From contig PAAV01000049.1 in NCBI GenBank assembly GCA_002699485.1, positions 1 through 61,980 of the forward strand: DNA of 61,980 nucleotides. The letters are read 5' to 3'. The stretch is from Chloroflexota bacterium (GTDB lineage: Bacteria > Chloroflexota > Dehalococcoidia > Lucifugimonadales > UBA2962). Below, one piece after another: positions 8,264-16,696 of this stretch. The translations under genes were made by a program, and so were the position numbers. Within the stretch, counting starts at the first letter, position 1, and each line of letters begins with the position of its first letter. The notes beneath the pieces were generated by a model that was not told where the DNA came from, ran no database searches, and worked only from the letters and a program-made list of their open reading frames with translations.

Positions 8264-8988
8264 CCTGTTAGTGTTACTCCACCATCAACCACTAAAATAT
8301 GACCTCTTATCATTTCCGATTCATCGCTACACAGAAATGCCACTGCGTTAGCTAAATCTTGTGGATCAAGGACCCTAGTCGTTACAGTGCTTTCGGCAGC
8401 TGCAACCATATCATCTTTGTTTGGAAACGAGTCAAATGCATCAGTTTCTACGTAACCTCCAGAGACTGCATTAACACGAATGTTTAGTGGCGCAAGTTCT
8501 ACTGCAAGATATTTGGTCATTGCCTCTAAGGTGGCCTTTGAAGTACCCACTGAAAAATAGTATGGCAAAACCCTATGAGACCCTAAGCTCGATATGTTTA
8601 TGATGCATCCGCCCTTTGTCATCAATCGCGAAGACTCTATTGAACACAACCAAGGTCCCCTTGCGTTAACTGACATGGTCCAGTCCCAATGCTTTGTCTC
8701 TAGGTCCATTGCGTTACGCTGGATGCCTGTTGCAGCATTGTTTACTAATATATCTAAACTGCCGTATTTCTTGTCGACTTGTTCAAACAACTCTTTTATC
8801 TTATCGGGGTTTCCCACGTGTGCTTTCACACTAAGGCAATCTACACCAAGCTTCTTAATTTCCTTTTCTGTTTTAGCAGCCGCGTCATGACTTCTAAGGT
8901 AATTAAATGCTATGCTAGCTCCCCGACGAGCGAGATCCAATGCTATAACCTTACCAATCCCTCTTGAGCCACCAGTAATCAAAGCCAC
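8260..8988 (-). CDS. SDR-family oxidoreductase with unclear start codon
   Basis: A classical SDR with TGGSRGIGK, VNNAATG, Ser in NISSLG, Tyr of YFSVGTSK and VDGGV. The coordinates use the first conventional start, GTG 8986-8988, but that removes the usual residues before the first beta strand and has no Shine-Dalgarno sequence. In frame upstream lie codons reading IIKADKTLNGK, the normal SDR N-terminus, directly after AAAGGAG (9026-9032). Translation from ATT (9019-9021) or ATA (9016-9018) would fit family length and ribosome-site spacing. It is coupled by a 4-nt overlap to the VOC gene. Confidence 0.82.
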   Translation of the reverse strand: MALITGGSRGIGKVIALDLARRGASIAFNYLRSHDAAAKTEKEIKKLGVDCLSVKAHVGNPDKIKELFEQVDKKYGSLDILVNNAATGIQRNAMDLETKHWDWTMSVNARGPWLCSIESSRLMTKGGCIINISSLGSHRVLPYYFSVGTSKATLEAMTKYLAVELAPLNIRVNAVSGGYVETDAFDSFPNKDDMVAAAESTVTTRVLDPQDLANAVAFLCSDESEMIRGHILVVDGGVTLTG

Positions 8989-9073
8989 CTTGCCATTTAA
9001 TGTTTTGTCAGCTTTTATAATCTGGCTCCTTTAATCTCTAATATGCAAACTAAATAATTACAAACAATTTTGT

Positions 9074-9829
9074 TTATACTGCTAAACCGCCATCTACACA
9101 GATAACTTGTCCGGTCATATACCTAGCGTGGTCAGAAGCAATAAATGCAACTAAGGGACCTAAATCATCAGGCTTTCCTAGTTCACCCATAGGTATTCTG
9201 CTTCTTATAACCTCTTTGAATTCGTCTCCAAGTACTGCTACTGTATCCGTATCTATATAACCTGGCTCAATTACATTGGCAGTAATATTTCTTGGTGCTA
9301 GTTCCTTGGCTATGGATTTGGTCAATCCAATAACCCCAGCTTTACTTGCGGAATAGTTTGTCTGGCCTGCGTTACCTCTTGATCCAACTATAGACCCTAT
9401 ATTAATAATTCTGCCCCACCTGTTAGACATCATTCCTCGAATGAATTCCCTTGTGCAATAAAAAGTACCGTTTAAATTTGTATCAATTACAGGTTTCCAG
9501 TTTTCATCTTTCATTCTAACTATCAAAGTGTCATCGATTATTCCCGCATTATTTACAAGTATGTCAATTCTGGGAAAACCCTGTAGTATGGTTTTAGCCA
9601 TATTTTTTACTTCATCAACATCGCCAACATCAGCCTTAACAATTAAGCTTTTTACGCCTAAGGCTTCAACTTCCTTGCGCAAAAGCTCTGCTTCTTTCTC
9701 AGAAGAACGATAATTGATTGCAACATTTATGCCCGCTTTTGCCAAGTGCAATACACTTGATTTGCCGATCCCTTTCGCTGCGCCAGTTACTAATGCATAT
9801 TTATCTTTCATATCACTATTATCTTTCAT
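9074..9829 (-). CDS. fabG: 3-oxoacyl-[acyl-carrier-protein] reductase FabG
   Basis: A 251-residue SDR of the FabG type, reducing 3-oxoacyl-ACP with NADPH. It has TGAAKGIGK, VNNAGI, NIGSIVGSRGNAGQTNY with SASK as the Ser-Tyr-Lys triad, and the FabG-like NVIEPGYIDTD and ICVDGG. ATG 9829 overlaps the end of plsX by 11 nt. A second in-frame ATG at 9811 (MKDKYALVTG) is equally possible because the first residues repeat MKD. The plsX context strongly supports a role in fatty acid synthesis among the many SDRs here. Confidence 0.9.
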   Translation of the reverse strand: MKDNSDMKDKYALVTGAAKGIGKSSVLHLAKAGINVAINYRSSEKEAELLRKEVEALGVKSLIVKADVGDVDEVKNMAKTILQGFPRIDILVNNAGIIDDTLIVRMKDENWKPVIDTNLNGTFYCTREFIRGMMSNRWGRIINIGSIVGSRGNAGQTNYSASKAGVIGLTKSIAKELAPRNITANVIEPGYIDTDTVAVLGDEFKEVIRSRIPMGELGKPDDLGPLVAFIASDHARYMTGQVICVDGGLAV

Positions 9830-10850
9830 CTGGCTTGTTTTCTGTTAAGGTCGAGAGAGTTTTAGATAGTCTTTTTTGTATTTGATTAATAAAGTCTACC
9901 TCTACTGCTCGTTTTGCAGTAGCTATAGCGCCGGCTATTTCATTTTGTTTTGACCTTCCGTGGCCTACAAGTGATATGCCATTTACGCCTAATAAGGGAC
10001 CCGCACCATAAGCTGCCGCTGGGTTTGTTACCTTGAAAATTTTCCTTGATAAAGCTGCTGCCATATCAGAATCTATCGTCTCTTTCATGGATTCTGTTAG
10101 ATATTTAGATATTTCTGAGCCTAACCCCTCAGTTAATTTCATCACTATGTTACCTACAAATCCATCACAAACGACTACGTTTACAGATCCTGTTGGCAAG
10201 TCACTGCCTTCAACATTTCCTACAAAATTTAAACCGCTGGAGGACAATAACTCGCTGGTTTCCTTTACTTGTTTATTGCCTTTCCCAATTTCTGAACCAA
10301 CACTTAAAATGCCTATTTTGGGTTCATTGATGTTCCAAAAACGATTAGCAAAAACCTCTCCAATTATTGCAAAAGATAAAAGCTGAATTGGTTTACAGTC
10401 AACGTTGGTTCCTACATCGATAATAATGGTTTGTGGAGCTAGGCCAATAATGGGACCCCCGAGTGCAGGACGAGTTATACCTTCCATTAACCCAAAGATA
10501 ACTGCAGCCGCCGCCATTGAAGCTCCGGTTGAACCCATCGAAACGCAAGCATCCGATTGACCGGCTGCAACCAGCTTTGTAGCAACAACGATCGAAGCTT
10601 GTTGTTTTTGCCTGAGGGCTTTTGCAGGTTGTTCGTTTTCATAAATAACATCTACGGAAGGTATAACCGTAATGTCTAAAGACTTAACATCTTTATGGTC
10701 GAGAAGTACTTCATTGACTGCATCCTTATCACCAACAAGCTGTATGGCAACGCCATGATTGCGTGCAGCTTCTACCGCGCCAGCAACAGTTTGTTCCGGG
10801 CCATAATCGCCACCCATTGCATCTAATGCGATCGTAATCTTTTTATTCAT
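9819..10850 (-). CDS. plsX: phosphate acyltransferase PlsX
   Basis: A 343-residue enzyme that converts acyl-ACP and phosphate to acyl-phosphate, the first step of phospholipid synthesis through PlsY. It begins ITIALDAMGGDYGPEQTVAGA, the PlsX hallmark, with VSMGSTGASMAAA near residue 105 and VVCDGFVGNIVMKLTEG near 225. Length is normal for the family. It is first in a two-gene unit with fabG, with overlapping ends, a common bacterial arrangement. Confidence 0.95.
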   Translation of the reverse strand: MNKKITIALDAMGGDYGPEQTVAGAVEAARNHGVAIQLVGDKDAVNEVLLDHKDVKSLDITVIPSVDVIYENEQPAKALRQKQQASIVVATKLVAAGQSDACVSMGSTGASMAAAAVIFGLMEGITRPALGGPIIGLAPQTIIIDVGTNVDCKPIQLLSFAIIGEVFANRFWNINEPKIGILSVGSEIGKGNKQVKETSELLSSSGLNFVGNVEGSDLPTGSVNVVVCDGFVGNIVMKLTEGLGSEISKYLTESMKETIDSDMAAALSRKIFKVTNPAAAYGAGPLLGVNGISLVGHGRSKQNEIAGAIATAKRAVEVDFINQIQKRLSKTLSTLTENKPDER

Positions 10851-10896
10851 AAATAGCTCAACTGAATTAGTTTATCGAAAATCCTTCAAACATCTA

Positions 10897-11337
10897 TTAT
10901 AAGTTGCCAACTAATGAGGCTTGCCCTGTAATTGCTAATTTGGCCTCGGAGTCATCTGAGTCCACGGTATTTTTTGCGACCTCGATAACACATGTGATTT
11001 TGACCTGACCAGAATTATATGGCTCAACCTTTTTAATATACCCTCTTGCTGTTACCACCTCGTCTGCAAAAACAGGTGCCCGAAATCTCACTTTTAATTT
11101 TCCTGATTCTGACCACAATCCAGAGAAATTTTGTGACATCAGATTAGAAACCATAGCAGCAATCAACATGCCGTGCGCTATTGTTCTGCCAAAATGTGAC
11201 TTGGATGCAAACACTTGGTCAATGTGGATGGGGTTAAAATCCCCAGATGCATTGGCATAAGCATCGATGCGAGCTTGAGTAATGCCCATTGTGATTGGCT
11301 TCAATTGCTGGTTTTCAGTAAAAGATGTGTTATCCAT
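10897..11337 (-). CDS. MaoC-like (R)-specific hydratase/dehydratase
   Basis: A 146-residue hot-dog fold protein. The motif ASGDFNPIHIDQVFA contains the Asp and His that form the catalytic pair of (R)-specific enoyl-CoA hydratases, and IAHGMLIAAMVSNL follows as usual. It lies 3 nt downstream of another hot-dog gene; paired small hot-dog genes often form a heteromeric (R)-hydratase, as with mycobacterial HadA/HadB. With plsX and fabG just downstream it could act in acyl-ACP or acyl-CoA dehydration. Confidence 0.85.
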   Translation of the reverse strand: MDNTSFTENQQLKPITMGITQARIDAYANASGDFNPIHIDQVFASKSHFGRTIAHGMLIAAMVSNLMSQNFSGLWSESGKLKVRFRAPVFADEVVTARGYIKKVEPYNSGQVKITCVIEVAKNTVDSDDSEAKLAITGQASLVGNL

Positions 11338-11340
11338 AAT

Positions 11341-11727
11341 TTAACCCGGCACTGTGATTGTGCTTTTTCCAGACATAAGCTGGGATCCAGAACTATTTTC
11401 GATTGACAACCCTATAACCAGGATTCGCATTCCAGCCCGAACAGAATTTTGTAGTAATTTTGCCGTGCATGCAATCGTATCGCCTACAAGAAAAGGGCCA
11501 AAAAACTCAACCTCCTGTGTTAAATGAAGCGTCCCGCCAGGGATTTGCAGATCGGTGATAGCAGCCCTTACAGCAAGTGCCGCTAAAGCCATAGGCGGGA
11601 CTGAGCAAGAGTAAATTTCAGCTTTCTCTTCACTGGTTGATTCAAGATAATCATTAACGAAGGATTTATCTAAATTAAACTGTTGAGTCGATATGATCTG
11701 GCCTGGCTTAAGCTCTGAATATTTCAA
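11341..11727 (-). CDS. hot-dog fold MaoC-like N-terminal (FAS1-type) protein
   Basis: A 128-residue hot-dog protein with the MaoC-N pattern, from YSELKPGQIISTQQF at the start to GGTLHLTQEVEFFGPFLVGD near residue 75. It lacks the D-x4-H hydratase signature of its partner, so it is probably the non-catalytic, substrate-shaping half of a heterodimer with the 10897-11337 product. The two genes are 3 nt apart. Its exact acyl substrate is unknown. Confidence 0.75.
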   Translation of the reverse strand: MKYSELKPGQIISTQQFNLDKSFVNDYLESTSEEKAEIYSCSVPPMALAALAVRAAITDLQIPGGTLHLTQEVEFFGPFLVGDTIACTAKLLQNSVRAGMRILVIGLSIENSSGSQLMSGKSTITVPG

Positions 11728-11801
11728 ATAAATGTCTGCACTATAGGAATTTCGTAATCCGCATTATATGACACGATCGACATAAGTCTATTTAAAAACA
11801 A

Positions 11802-12179
11802 TCATTCTTTTGGCATATTGCCACGTTGTGATTCAGCTTCATCTAACCAGCGCTCCAGTAGTTGGAAAGATGCCTCATTAGAATAATCAAGTTGAGCAAT
11901 AGATGTTGCCCTGAATAAAACCCCAGTCGATACTCTGGCGAGACTGAATTCTCCTATAGGCGGCACATCTACCCCTAATGCCTTTGCAACAAACCCTGCA
12001 GCTATCATGCCGTGATGAGTCAGCTTAAATATCATCAAAAGCGTATTGTCGTGAGTGATTTTTAATCCGGTTTCATCTTGAGACAAACATAGCTTTAAAT
12101 GAGCTCTTGGCTTGTCTATCAATTCAGAGGCATAATCATAAACTTCAATATTTTTCTTATTCAAGGCCGAAAACCCCAC
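11802..12179 (-). CDS. hypothetical protein, 125 residues
   Basis: I do not recognise the family. The protein is soluble, of mixed composition, with a hydrophobic stretch LLMIFKLTHHGMIAAGFVAKALGV in the middle that is too irregular for a clear membrane helix, and a charged C-terminus. Nothing in it suggests a signal peptide. It lies 74 nt upstream of the hot-dog pair on the same strand and could belong to that unit, which is the only clue to its role. Confidence 0.6.
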   Translation of the reverse strand: MGFSALNKKNIEVYDYASELIDKPRAHLKLCLSQDETGLKITHDNTLLMIFKLTHHGMIAAGFVAKALGVDVPPIGEFSLARVSTGVLFRATSIAQLDYSNEASFQLLERWLDEAESQRGNMPKE

Positions 12180-12300
12180 ATTCTACAAAAACTTTTTTCT
12201 AGTCGACTAATTATAATCTTAGCGATCATTAATAGTTATATTTTATTAATGCCTTAATTAAAATATACTTGCCAGATATATAGGCTGGAAGGGGTGCGTT

Positions 12301-13227
12301 GTGCGAATTGCAATTATAGGCCAGTCAGCTTTCGGAGAAGCGGTTCTGAAAGAGCTGGTTGATAAAGAAGAAAATATAGTGGGGGTGTTTTGCCCTCCTG
12401 ACAAAGAAAACCAACCTCAAGATCCGATTAAACTAACAGCACAGACGAATAATATCCCTGTGTTTCAGTTTGCCCGGATGAGAGATAGTCAATGTATAGA
12501 AATTTTTGAATCGTTATCCAGCGACCTATGTATTATGGCTTATGTTATTGACATAGTGCCTGACCAAATTTTAATTGCCCCTACACAAGGAACAATACAA
12601 TACCATCCCTCATTGTTGCCAAAACATAGAGGACCAAGCTCAATTAACTGGTCTATCATAAATGGAGATAAGCAAACTGGATTTACAATTTTCTGGCCTG
12701 ACGGAGATTTGGATACAGGCCCAATTCTGTATCAAGAAATTATTGATATTGCCCAGAATGATAGTACGGGCTCATTATATTTTAAGAAGTTATTTCCTCG
12801 CGGAGTGGATGCGTTAATTGAATCTGTAGAAATGGTTCGTAATGGAACAGCGCCAAAAATCGAGCAAGACCACTCCAAGGCTACTTATGAAGGATGGTGT
12901 AAAGGAAAAGACGTAATTATAGATTGGGACAAACCAGTGCGCTTGATACATGATTTAATTCGAGGTAGCGACCCCTCACCGGGCGCAAGAACGTACTCTA
13001 ACGGTGACGAATTGCGGCTATATGGATCTGCAATAGTTTCATCTGTTAATAAAGGCTTGCCGGGAGAAGTGATACAAATTACGGAAGAGGGGATGATGAT
13101 TTTTTGTAACGGAGGAGTGCTCAGAATTAAAAAAGTTAAACCTGCTAGTCATAATAAATGCACTGCTGTTGAATGGGCAAAAACTTTTTTAATAGAACCA
13201 GGTTTTAGATTTGACAATACAAAATAG
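12301..13227 (+). CDS. 10-formyltetrahydrofolate hydrolase-like formyltransferase-fold protein
   Basis: A 308-residue protein with a formyltransferase N-terminal domain and a Fmt-type C-terminal domain. It opens MRIAIIGQSAFGEAV and has IQYHPSLLPKHRGPSSINW near residue 100, with the catalytic His, and DGDLDTGPIL near 140, with the catalytic Asp. ATYEGWCKGKDVIIDWDKP near 200 and IRGSDPSPGA follow. From memory these segments match the hydrolase half of animal 10-formyl-THF dehydrogenase (ALDH1L1) better than methionyl-tRNA formyltransferase. No aldehyde-dehydrogenase half is attached. The start is GTG 12301 after GGAAGGGG. Confidence 0.8.
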   Translation: MRIAIIGQSAFGEAVLKELVDKEENIVGVFCPPDKENQPQDPIKLTAQTNNIPVFQFARMRDSQCIEIFESLSSDLCIMAYVIDIVPDQILIAPTQGTIQYHPSLLPKHRGPSSINWSIINGDKQTGFTIFWPDGDLDTGPILYQEIIDIAQNDSTGSLYFKKLFPRGVDALIESVEMVRNGTAPKIEQDHSKATYEGWCKGKDVIIDWDKPVRLIHDLIRGSDPSPGARTYSNGDELRLYGSAIVSSVNKGLPGEVIQITEEGMMIFCNGGVLRIKKVKPASHNKCTAVEWAKTFLIEPGFRFDNTK

Positions 13228-13365
13228 ATTCATAAAAGCAATCCAATTCGGTGTTTGCATAGAAAAATAGCGCTCCAATGAATTCTTTTAATGCCGCTTA
13301 AAGTATAAAATGAAAAGGAATAAGGTATTAGTTTGCATTTGTAAGCTAGTATCCTGAGATGAAAA

Positions 13366-14538
13366 TTGAACTTAATTACAAATATATTTACAAAAAAATA
13401 CAGCTTATCCAGCGGTTCTGGATTATACATAGACATAGAAAACCTTCAAGAAGATGCTAAAAGCCTTATTTCAGCATTACTAGATCAGTGGCCCAGTAGT
13501 TTTCCTAGACCCAGTTTGGTGACCTTATATGTTCCTGGTGATCAAGTAGAGTTATGGCGCATGTGGGCTATAAGTCAATTTCGGAAATCTGAAGTCAGAG
13601 TTCGCGGAGTACAGCGATTTAGCGGGCATCTCTCGAAAAATTCCGCTGATATAGCGATTGCTAGCGATGTAATTGCGGATTTTGTCAGAAGGCGAGTGAA
13701 AAGCGTTGCGGTATTTAGTGACGATAGTGACTTTATGTCTTTGTATGTCAAAATCCGAGAAGAAGCTCCAGAAGAAGAAAAGGCCAACCCGCCTTTTCTC
13801 TGGGTTTTAACTGATCGAAGAGGCACAAAATCTTTAAACATTAGACGGTATTTTCCAAACGAGCATAATTTTGTTGTTAAAACAGGTCAATCGAGTTACT
13901 CGAATCGATCACCTAATAGAGGGCCTTCTCAAAGCGGTAGAACCTATTCAAATCGCACATCAAACAGAAGTTCATCCCAAGATAGCTCAGGTTATTCAGA
14001 CCGTAACAATTTAAGAGGTCCAGGTAATAGGACTCGCCCTTATTCAAACAGAAATGTATCTAGAGGGACAGGTAAAACATCTCAGATAAATCATGACGAC
14101 ACCCGCAATTCGGCTGATAAAAGTCCTGTCGAGGATAGCAATAGTAATTACACTAAATCCGATTCACGCACTGATAAAAGCAAGACTTTTCCTAAACCCG
14201 AAAAAACCTCGGAACGAACTAAAAGTTTTGATGACAAAGAAAAAACTTTTGTAAATACGAAATCAACACCCGACCCTGCAAAAGATAAGGCAATAGCGAC
14301 CGAAATCGTAGATAAAATGCCTCTTGGGTTATTTAAAAGTACAGACTGTAGAGATGTTGTGAAAAATATTTACCCCGATCATCCTTTAGCTAACGGGACT
14401 AGCGGTGCCGTTGGGCAACGATTTGTTAAATATATCTTGCCCATATTACTGGAAATGGGAGTGACAGAGCCCAATCCTAATAGAAGGCCACGTCGGTTCG
14501 AAATAACTGAGGATGCCAAACAGGCTTTAAATAAATAA
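13366..14538 (+). CDS. NYN-domain RNase-like protein with SNR/RG-rich linker
   Basis: A 390-residue, three-part protein. Residues 16-165 form a NYN (PIN-like, LabA/DUF88) domain: the acidic residues of YIDIENLQ, SADIAIASDVIADF and VFSDDSDF are where the metal-binding Asp residues of such nucleases sit. Residues 175-240 are a low-complexity linker with four copies of an aromatic-SNR...RG pattern, followed by a Lys/Asp/Ser-rich stretch. Residues 305-390 look like a small helical, winged-helix-type domain. The start is TTG at 13366; an ATG at 13359 is out of frame. A role in RNA turnover is inferred. Confidence 0.75.
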   Translation: MNLITNIFTKKYSLSSGSGLYIDIENLQEDAKSLISALLDQWPSSFPRPSLVTLYVPGDQVELWRMWAISQFRKSEVRVRGVQRFSGHLSKNSADIAIASDVIADFVRRRVKSVAVFSDDSDFMSLYVKIREEAPEEEKANPPFLWVLTDRRGTKSLNIRRYFPNEHNFVVKTGQSSYSNRSPNRGPSQSGRTYSNRTSNRSSSQDSSGYSDRNNLRGPGNRTRPYSNRNVSRGTGKTSQINHDDTRNSADKSPVEDSNSNYTKSDSRTDKSKTFPKPEKTSERTKSFDDKEKTFVNTKSTPDPAKDKAIATEIVDKMPLGLFKSTDCRDVVKNIYPDHPLANGTSGAVGQRFVKYILPILLEMGVTEPNPNRRPRRFEITEDAKQALNK

Positions 14539-14559
14539 TCAAACTAAGCGGTATGCTTG

Positions 14560-15453
14560 CTATTTTTGATTGAATTGTTCTCCCATTTCGTTCAAAAAAC
14601 TTTCTATTTCAGGAGACAAATTCGATTCTTTAGTGTCTGAAATTTCTCCACCGGTATCATGGCTGCGATCGTAATATGCTTCAAGTTGTTTGATTAACAA
14701 TTGAATTTCTGAGTTACCAGCTACGGCCTTATCTATTTCTTTATACTGACTTTCTCCGAGGGAATTTTCGGCTATCGAATTATCAATGTTGTGTATTGCA
14801 CAGATACATTCTAATAGACGAGAGACTCCCATTTGGTCTGTGTCTAACTTAGCGTACTGTGGCATGTGAACCATCAAACTAGTTACATTACAGTCCTGTT
14901 TAACCATGTGGTCGCTTACAAGATTGACGATACTGGTGGGGCCGGTGTACTTGCTTGATCTAGAGGTTATTAAGTCCTCTGCTAGTACATATTGCTCTTC
15001 AGCCAAGCTTCCTGTAACCACAAGCTTTCTAGAATGCGGAACAGAATCATACATGCCACCAATTCGACAATATTCTTTTACATTGAAGTGAGTGAGTAAT
15101 TTAGAAATTGATGATGCGTAATCCTCTCCTGCCATGTGAGGTTCTCGTATATGTAAAAATAGCATTGACCTATCATTTTCAACATCATAAGCATGTCGGA
15201 TTATTGTGTTTGGAACTGAAAGTATTCTTTTATTTCCAGACATGATCAAGCGAGGGCGATATCTAGTGAAATCAAAATACATTCCTGGGGTAGACAATCT
15301 GGTCAACTCTTTAGCATCAAAATGGCCTTCGAGTTTGTTCAGCACTAAACTTCCTACTCTGCCTACATCAATCCAGGGTTTCAACATAGCAAAGGCTACT
15401 GTGTTTTTAAGCTCTGGAACCGGTTCAGGTATTTCGAATTGTCCGATTTGCAT
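14560..15453 (-). CDS. PAC2-family protein
   Basis: A 297-residue protein of the PAC2 (proteasome-assembly chaperone 2, formerly DUF75) family. It has VGSLVLNKLEGHFDAKEL near residue 35, a central HIREPHMAGEDYASSIS, and MYDSVPHSRKLVVTGS typical of the family near 150. The C-terminal 60 residues are acidic and low complexity. In actinobacteria and archaea this family sits near proteasome genes; no proteasome gene is in this window. It is convergent with the NYN gene. Confidence 0.75.
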   Translation of the reverse strand: MQIGQFEIPEPVPELKNTVAFAMLKPWIDVGRVGSLVLNKLEGHFDAKELTRLSTPGMYFDFTRYRPRLIMSGNKRILSVPNTIIRHAYDVENDRSMLFLHIREPHMAGEDYASSISKLLTHFNVKEYCRIGGMYDSVPHSRKLVVTGSLAEEQYVLAEDLITSRSSKYTGPTSIVNLVSDHMVKQDCNVTSLMVHMPQYAKLDTDQMGVSRLLECICAIHNIDNSIAENSLGESQYKEIDKAVAGNSEIQLLIKQLEAYYDRSHDTGGEISDTKESNLSPEIESFLNEMGEQFNQK

Positions 15454-15543
15454 ATAAATATACTTGCAGACTGCGTAAGAATTCGCAACAGGGATTTTTT
15501 TACCCTTGTATATACCAAGTTGGGTACAATTCGAAAATTTATT

Positions 15544-16488
15544 TTAGATAGTAAAGATTGCCGAAGGATCCTTAACGTTTCTTAACCGGACGCGCGTAAC
15601 AGATGAAAGGACTAATTTGAGACCGGTCATGTTTGTCGTCCTAACACCTTCATAAGCTCTAGTGTAAGCAGAGTACCTAGAGCATAATAGTGCCCCAAAT
15701 AGCAAAATGGTTGCAGATATATATACCCAAGTTAAAAGTGCCAATATTGCGCCTACTGGTCCATAAACGGCGTTATGTATTGGAAAAGTTTGTACCCACC
15801 AAACGAATACAGCATTTTCTATCCAAAAAGCTATCGCCACTCCTAGGGCAGTTGGCCATACATCTTGTATGCGAACATGCGTATTAGGAATGAAATAGTA
15901 AATTAACGTAAAAATGATGAATGATATGACAGGAGATACTAGGTTTGTAGCTAGATCCCACAAGATTCCATTCTGTAAAAACGAATTTGGGGCAATAATC
16001 CCGGTGAATTCTTTCATCAAGCTGAATACAGGAGTAATAAATAGAAGCACTACTACTAAAGTTCCACCGCCGATTACTAGAGAAATATCCATAAAGCGTT
16101 CCCTTAGGAACGGTCTGGTTTTTCTTATGCCCCATGCATTATTTATTCCTTTACGGATTGCTCCAAATGCTGCTGTGCTAGCCCAGGTGACACCTAACAC
16201 TCCAAAAACACCTGTAATCGCTCTGGCATTAATGACATCGCCCAAGGTGTTTTCAATAAATTCTTTTGATATAGGCACAACGTCTGCAATCTGTTGAACT
16301 AGCTCAGATTGTTCTGCCTGAGGGCCGAGGGCAAATCCAAGTATGGATACAACTCCCAAAAATAGAGGGAAAAGGCTAAACATTGTATAAAACGCTATAG
16401 CTCCTGCTACATAAGGGCAATTTTTATACATAAAATCATTTACTGCATCAGCGCAGAAAAGTACAAATCGAGAAAAATATAAAGTCAT
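15544..16488 (-). CDS. YihY/virulence factor BrkB-family membrane protein
   Basis: A 314-residue inner-membrane protein with about six hydrophobic segments. The family signature is YVAGAIAFYTMFSLFPLFLG near residue 25, then VTWASTAAFGAIRKGINNAW near 105, and a final membrane pair around PVGAILALLTWVYISATILL. Members were once called RNase BN by mistake; the true function is unknown. Length is normal for the family. Confidence 0.85.
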   Translation of the reverse strand: MTLYFSRFVLFCADAVNDFMYKNCPYVAGAIAFYTMFSLFPLFLGVVSILGFALGPQAEQSELVQQIADVVPISKEFIENTLGDVINARAITGVFGVLGVTWASTAAFGAIRKGINNAWGIRKTRPFLRERFMDISLVIGGGTLVVVLLFITPVFSLMKEFTGIIAPNSFLQNGILWDLATNLVSPVISFIIFTLIYYFIPNTHVRIQDVWPTALGVAIAFWIENAVFVWWVQTFPIHNAVYGPVGAILALLTWVYISATILLFGALLCSRYSAYTRAYEGVRTTNMTGLKLVLSSVTRVRLRNVKDPSAIFTI

Positions 16489-16696
16489 CTTTGATAAATA
16501 GAGTGGATTGTTACACCGAACATTAGCTTTAATGTGTTTAAAGTCCTATTATATCGCAAACGTTATTTACAATGAGAGTTATTTTTAGCCCATAAATAAC
16601 TGAAGCTATATATTGACCCTTGATGCTATAGTGTTAACGAATTGTTTGTGAAGCTTCGAGTATAAAAAATATAATTTTCAAAAGGGGGTATCCCAG

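Noticed and set aside
13359..13365. ATG just upstream of the NYN gene as its start
   Set aside because: It is out of frame with the NYN domain; the in-frame start is TTG 13366.
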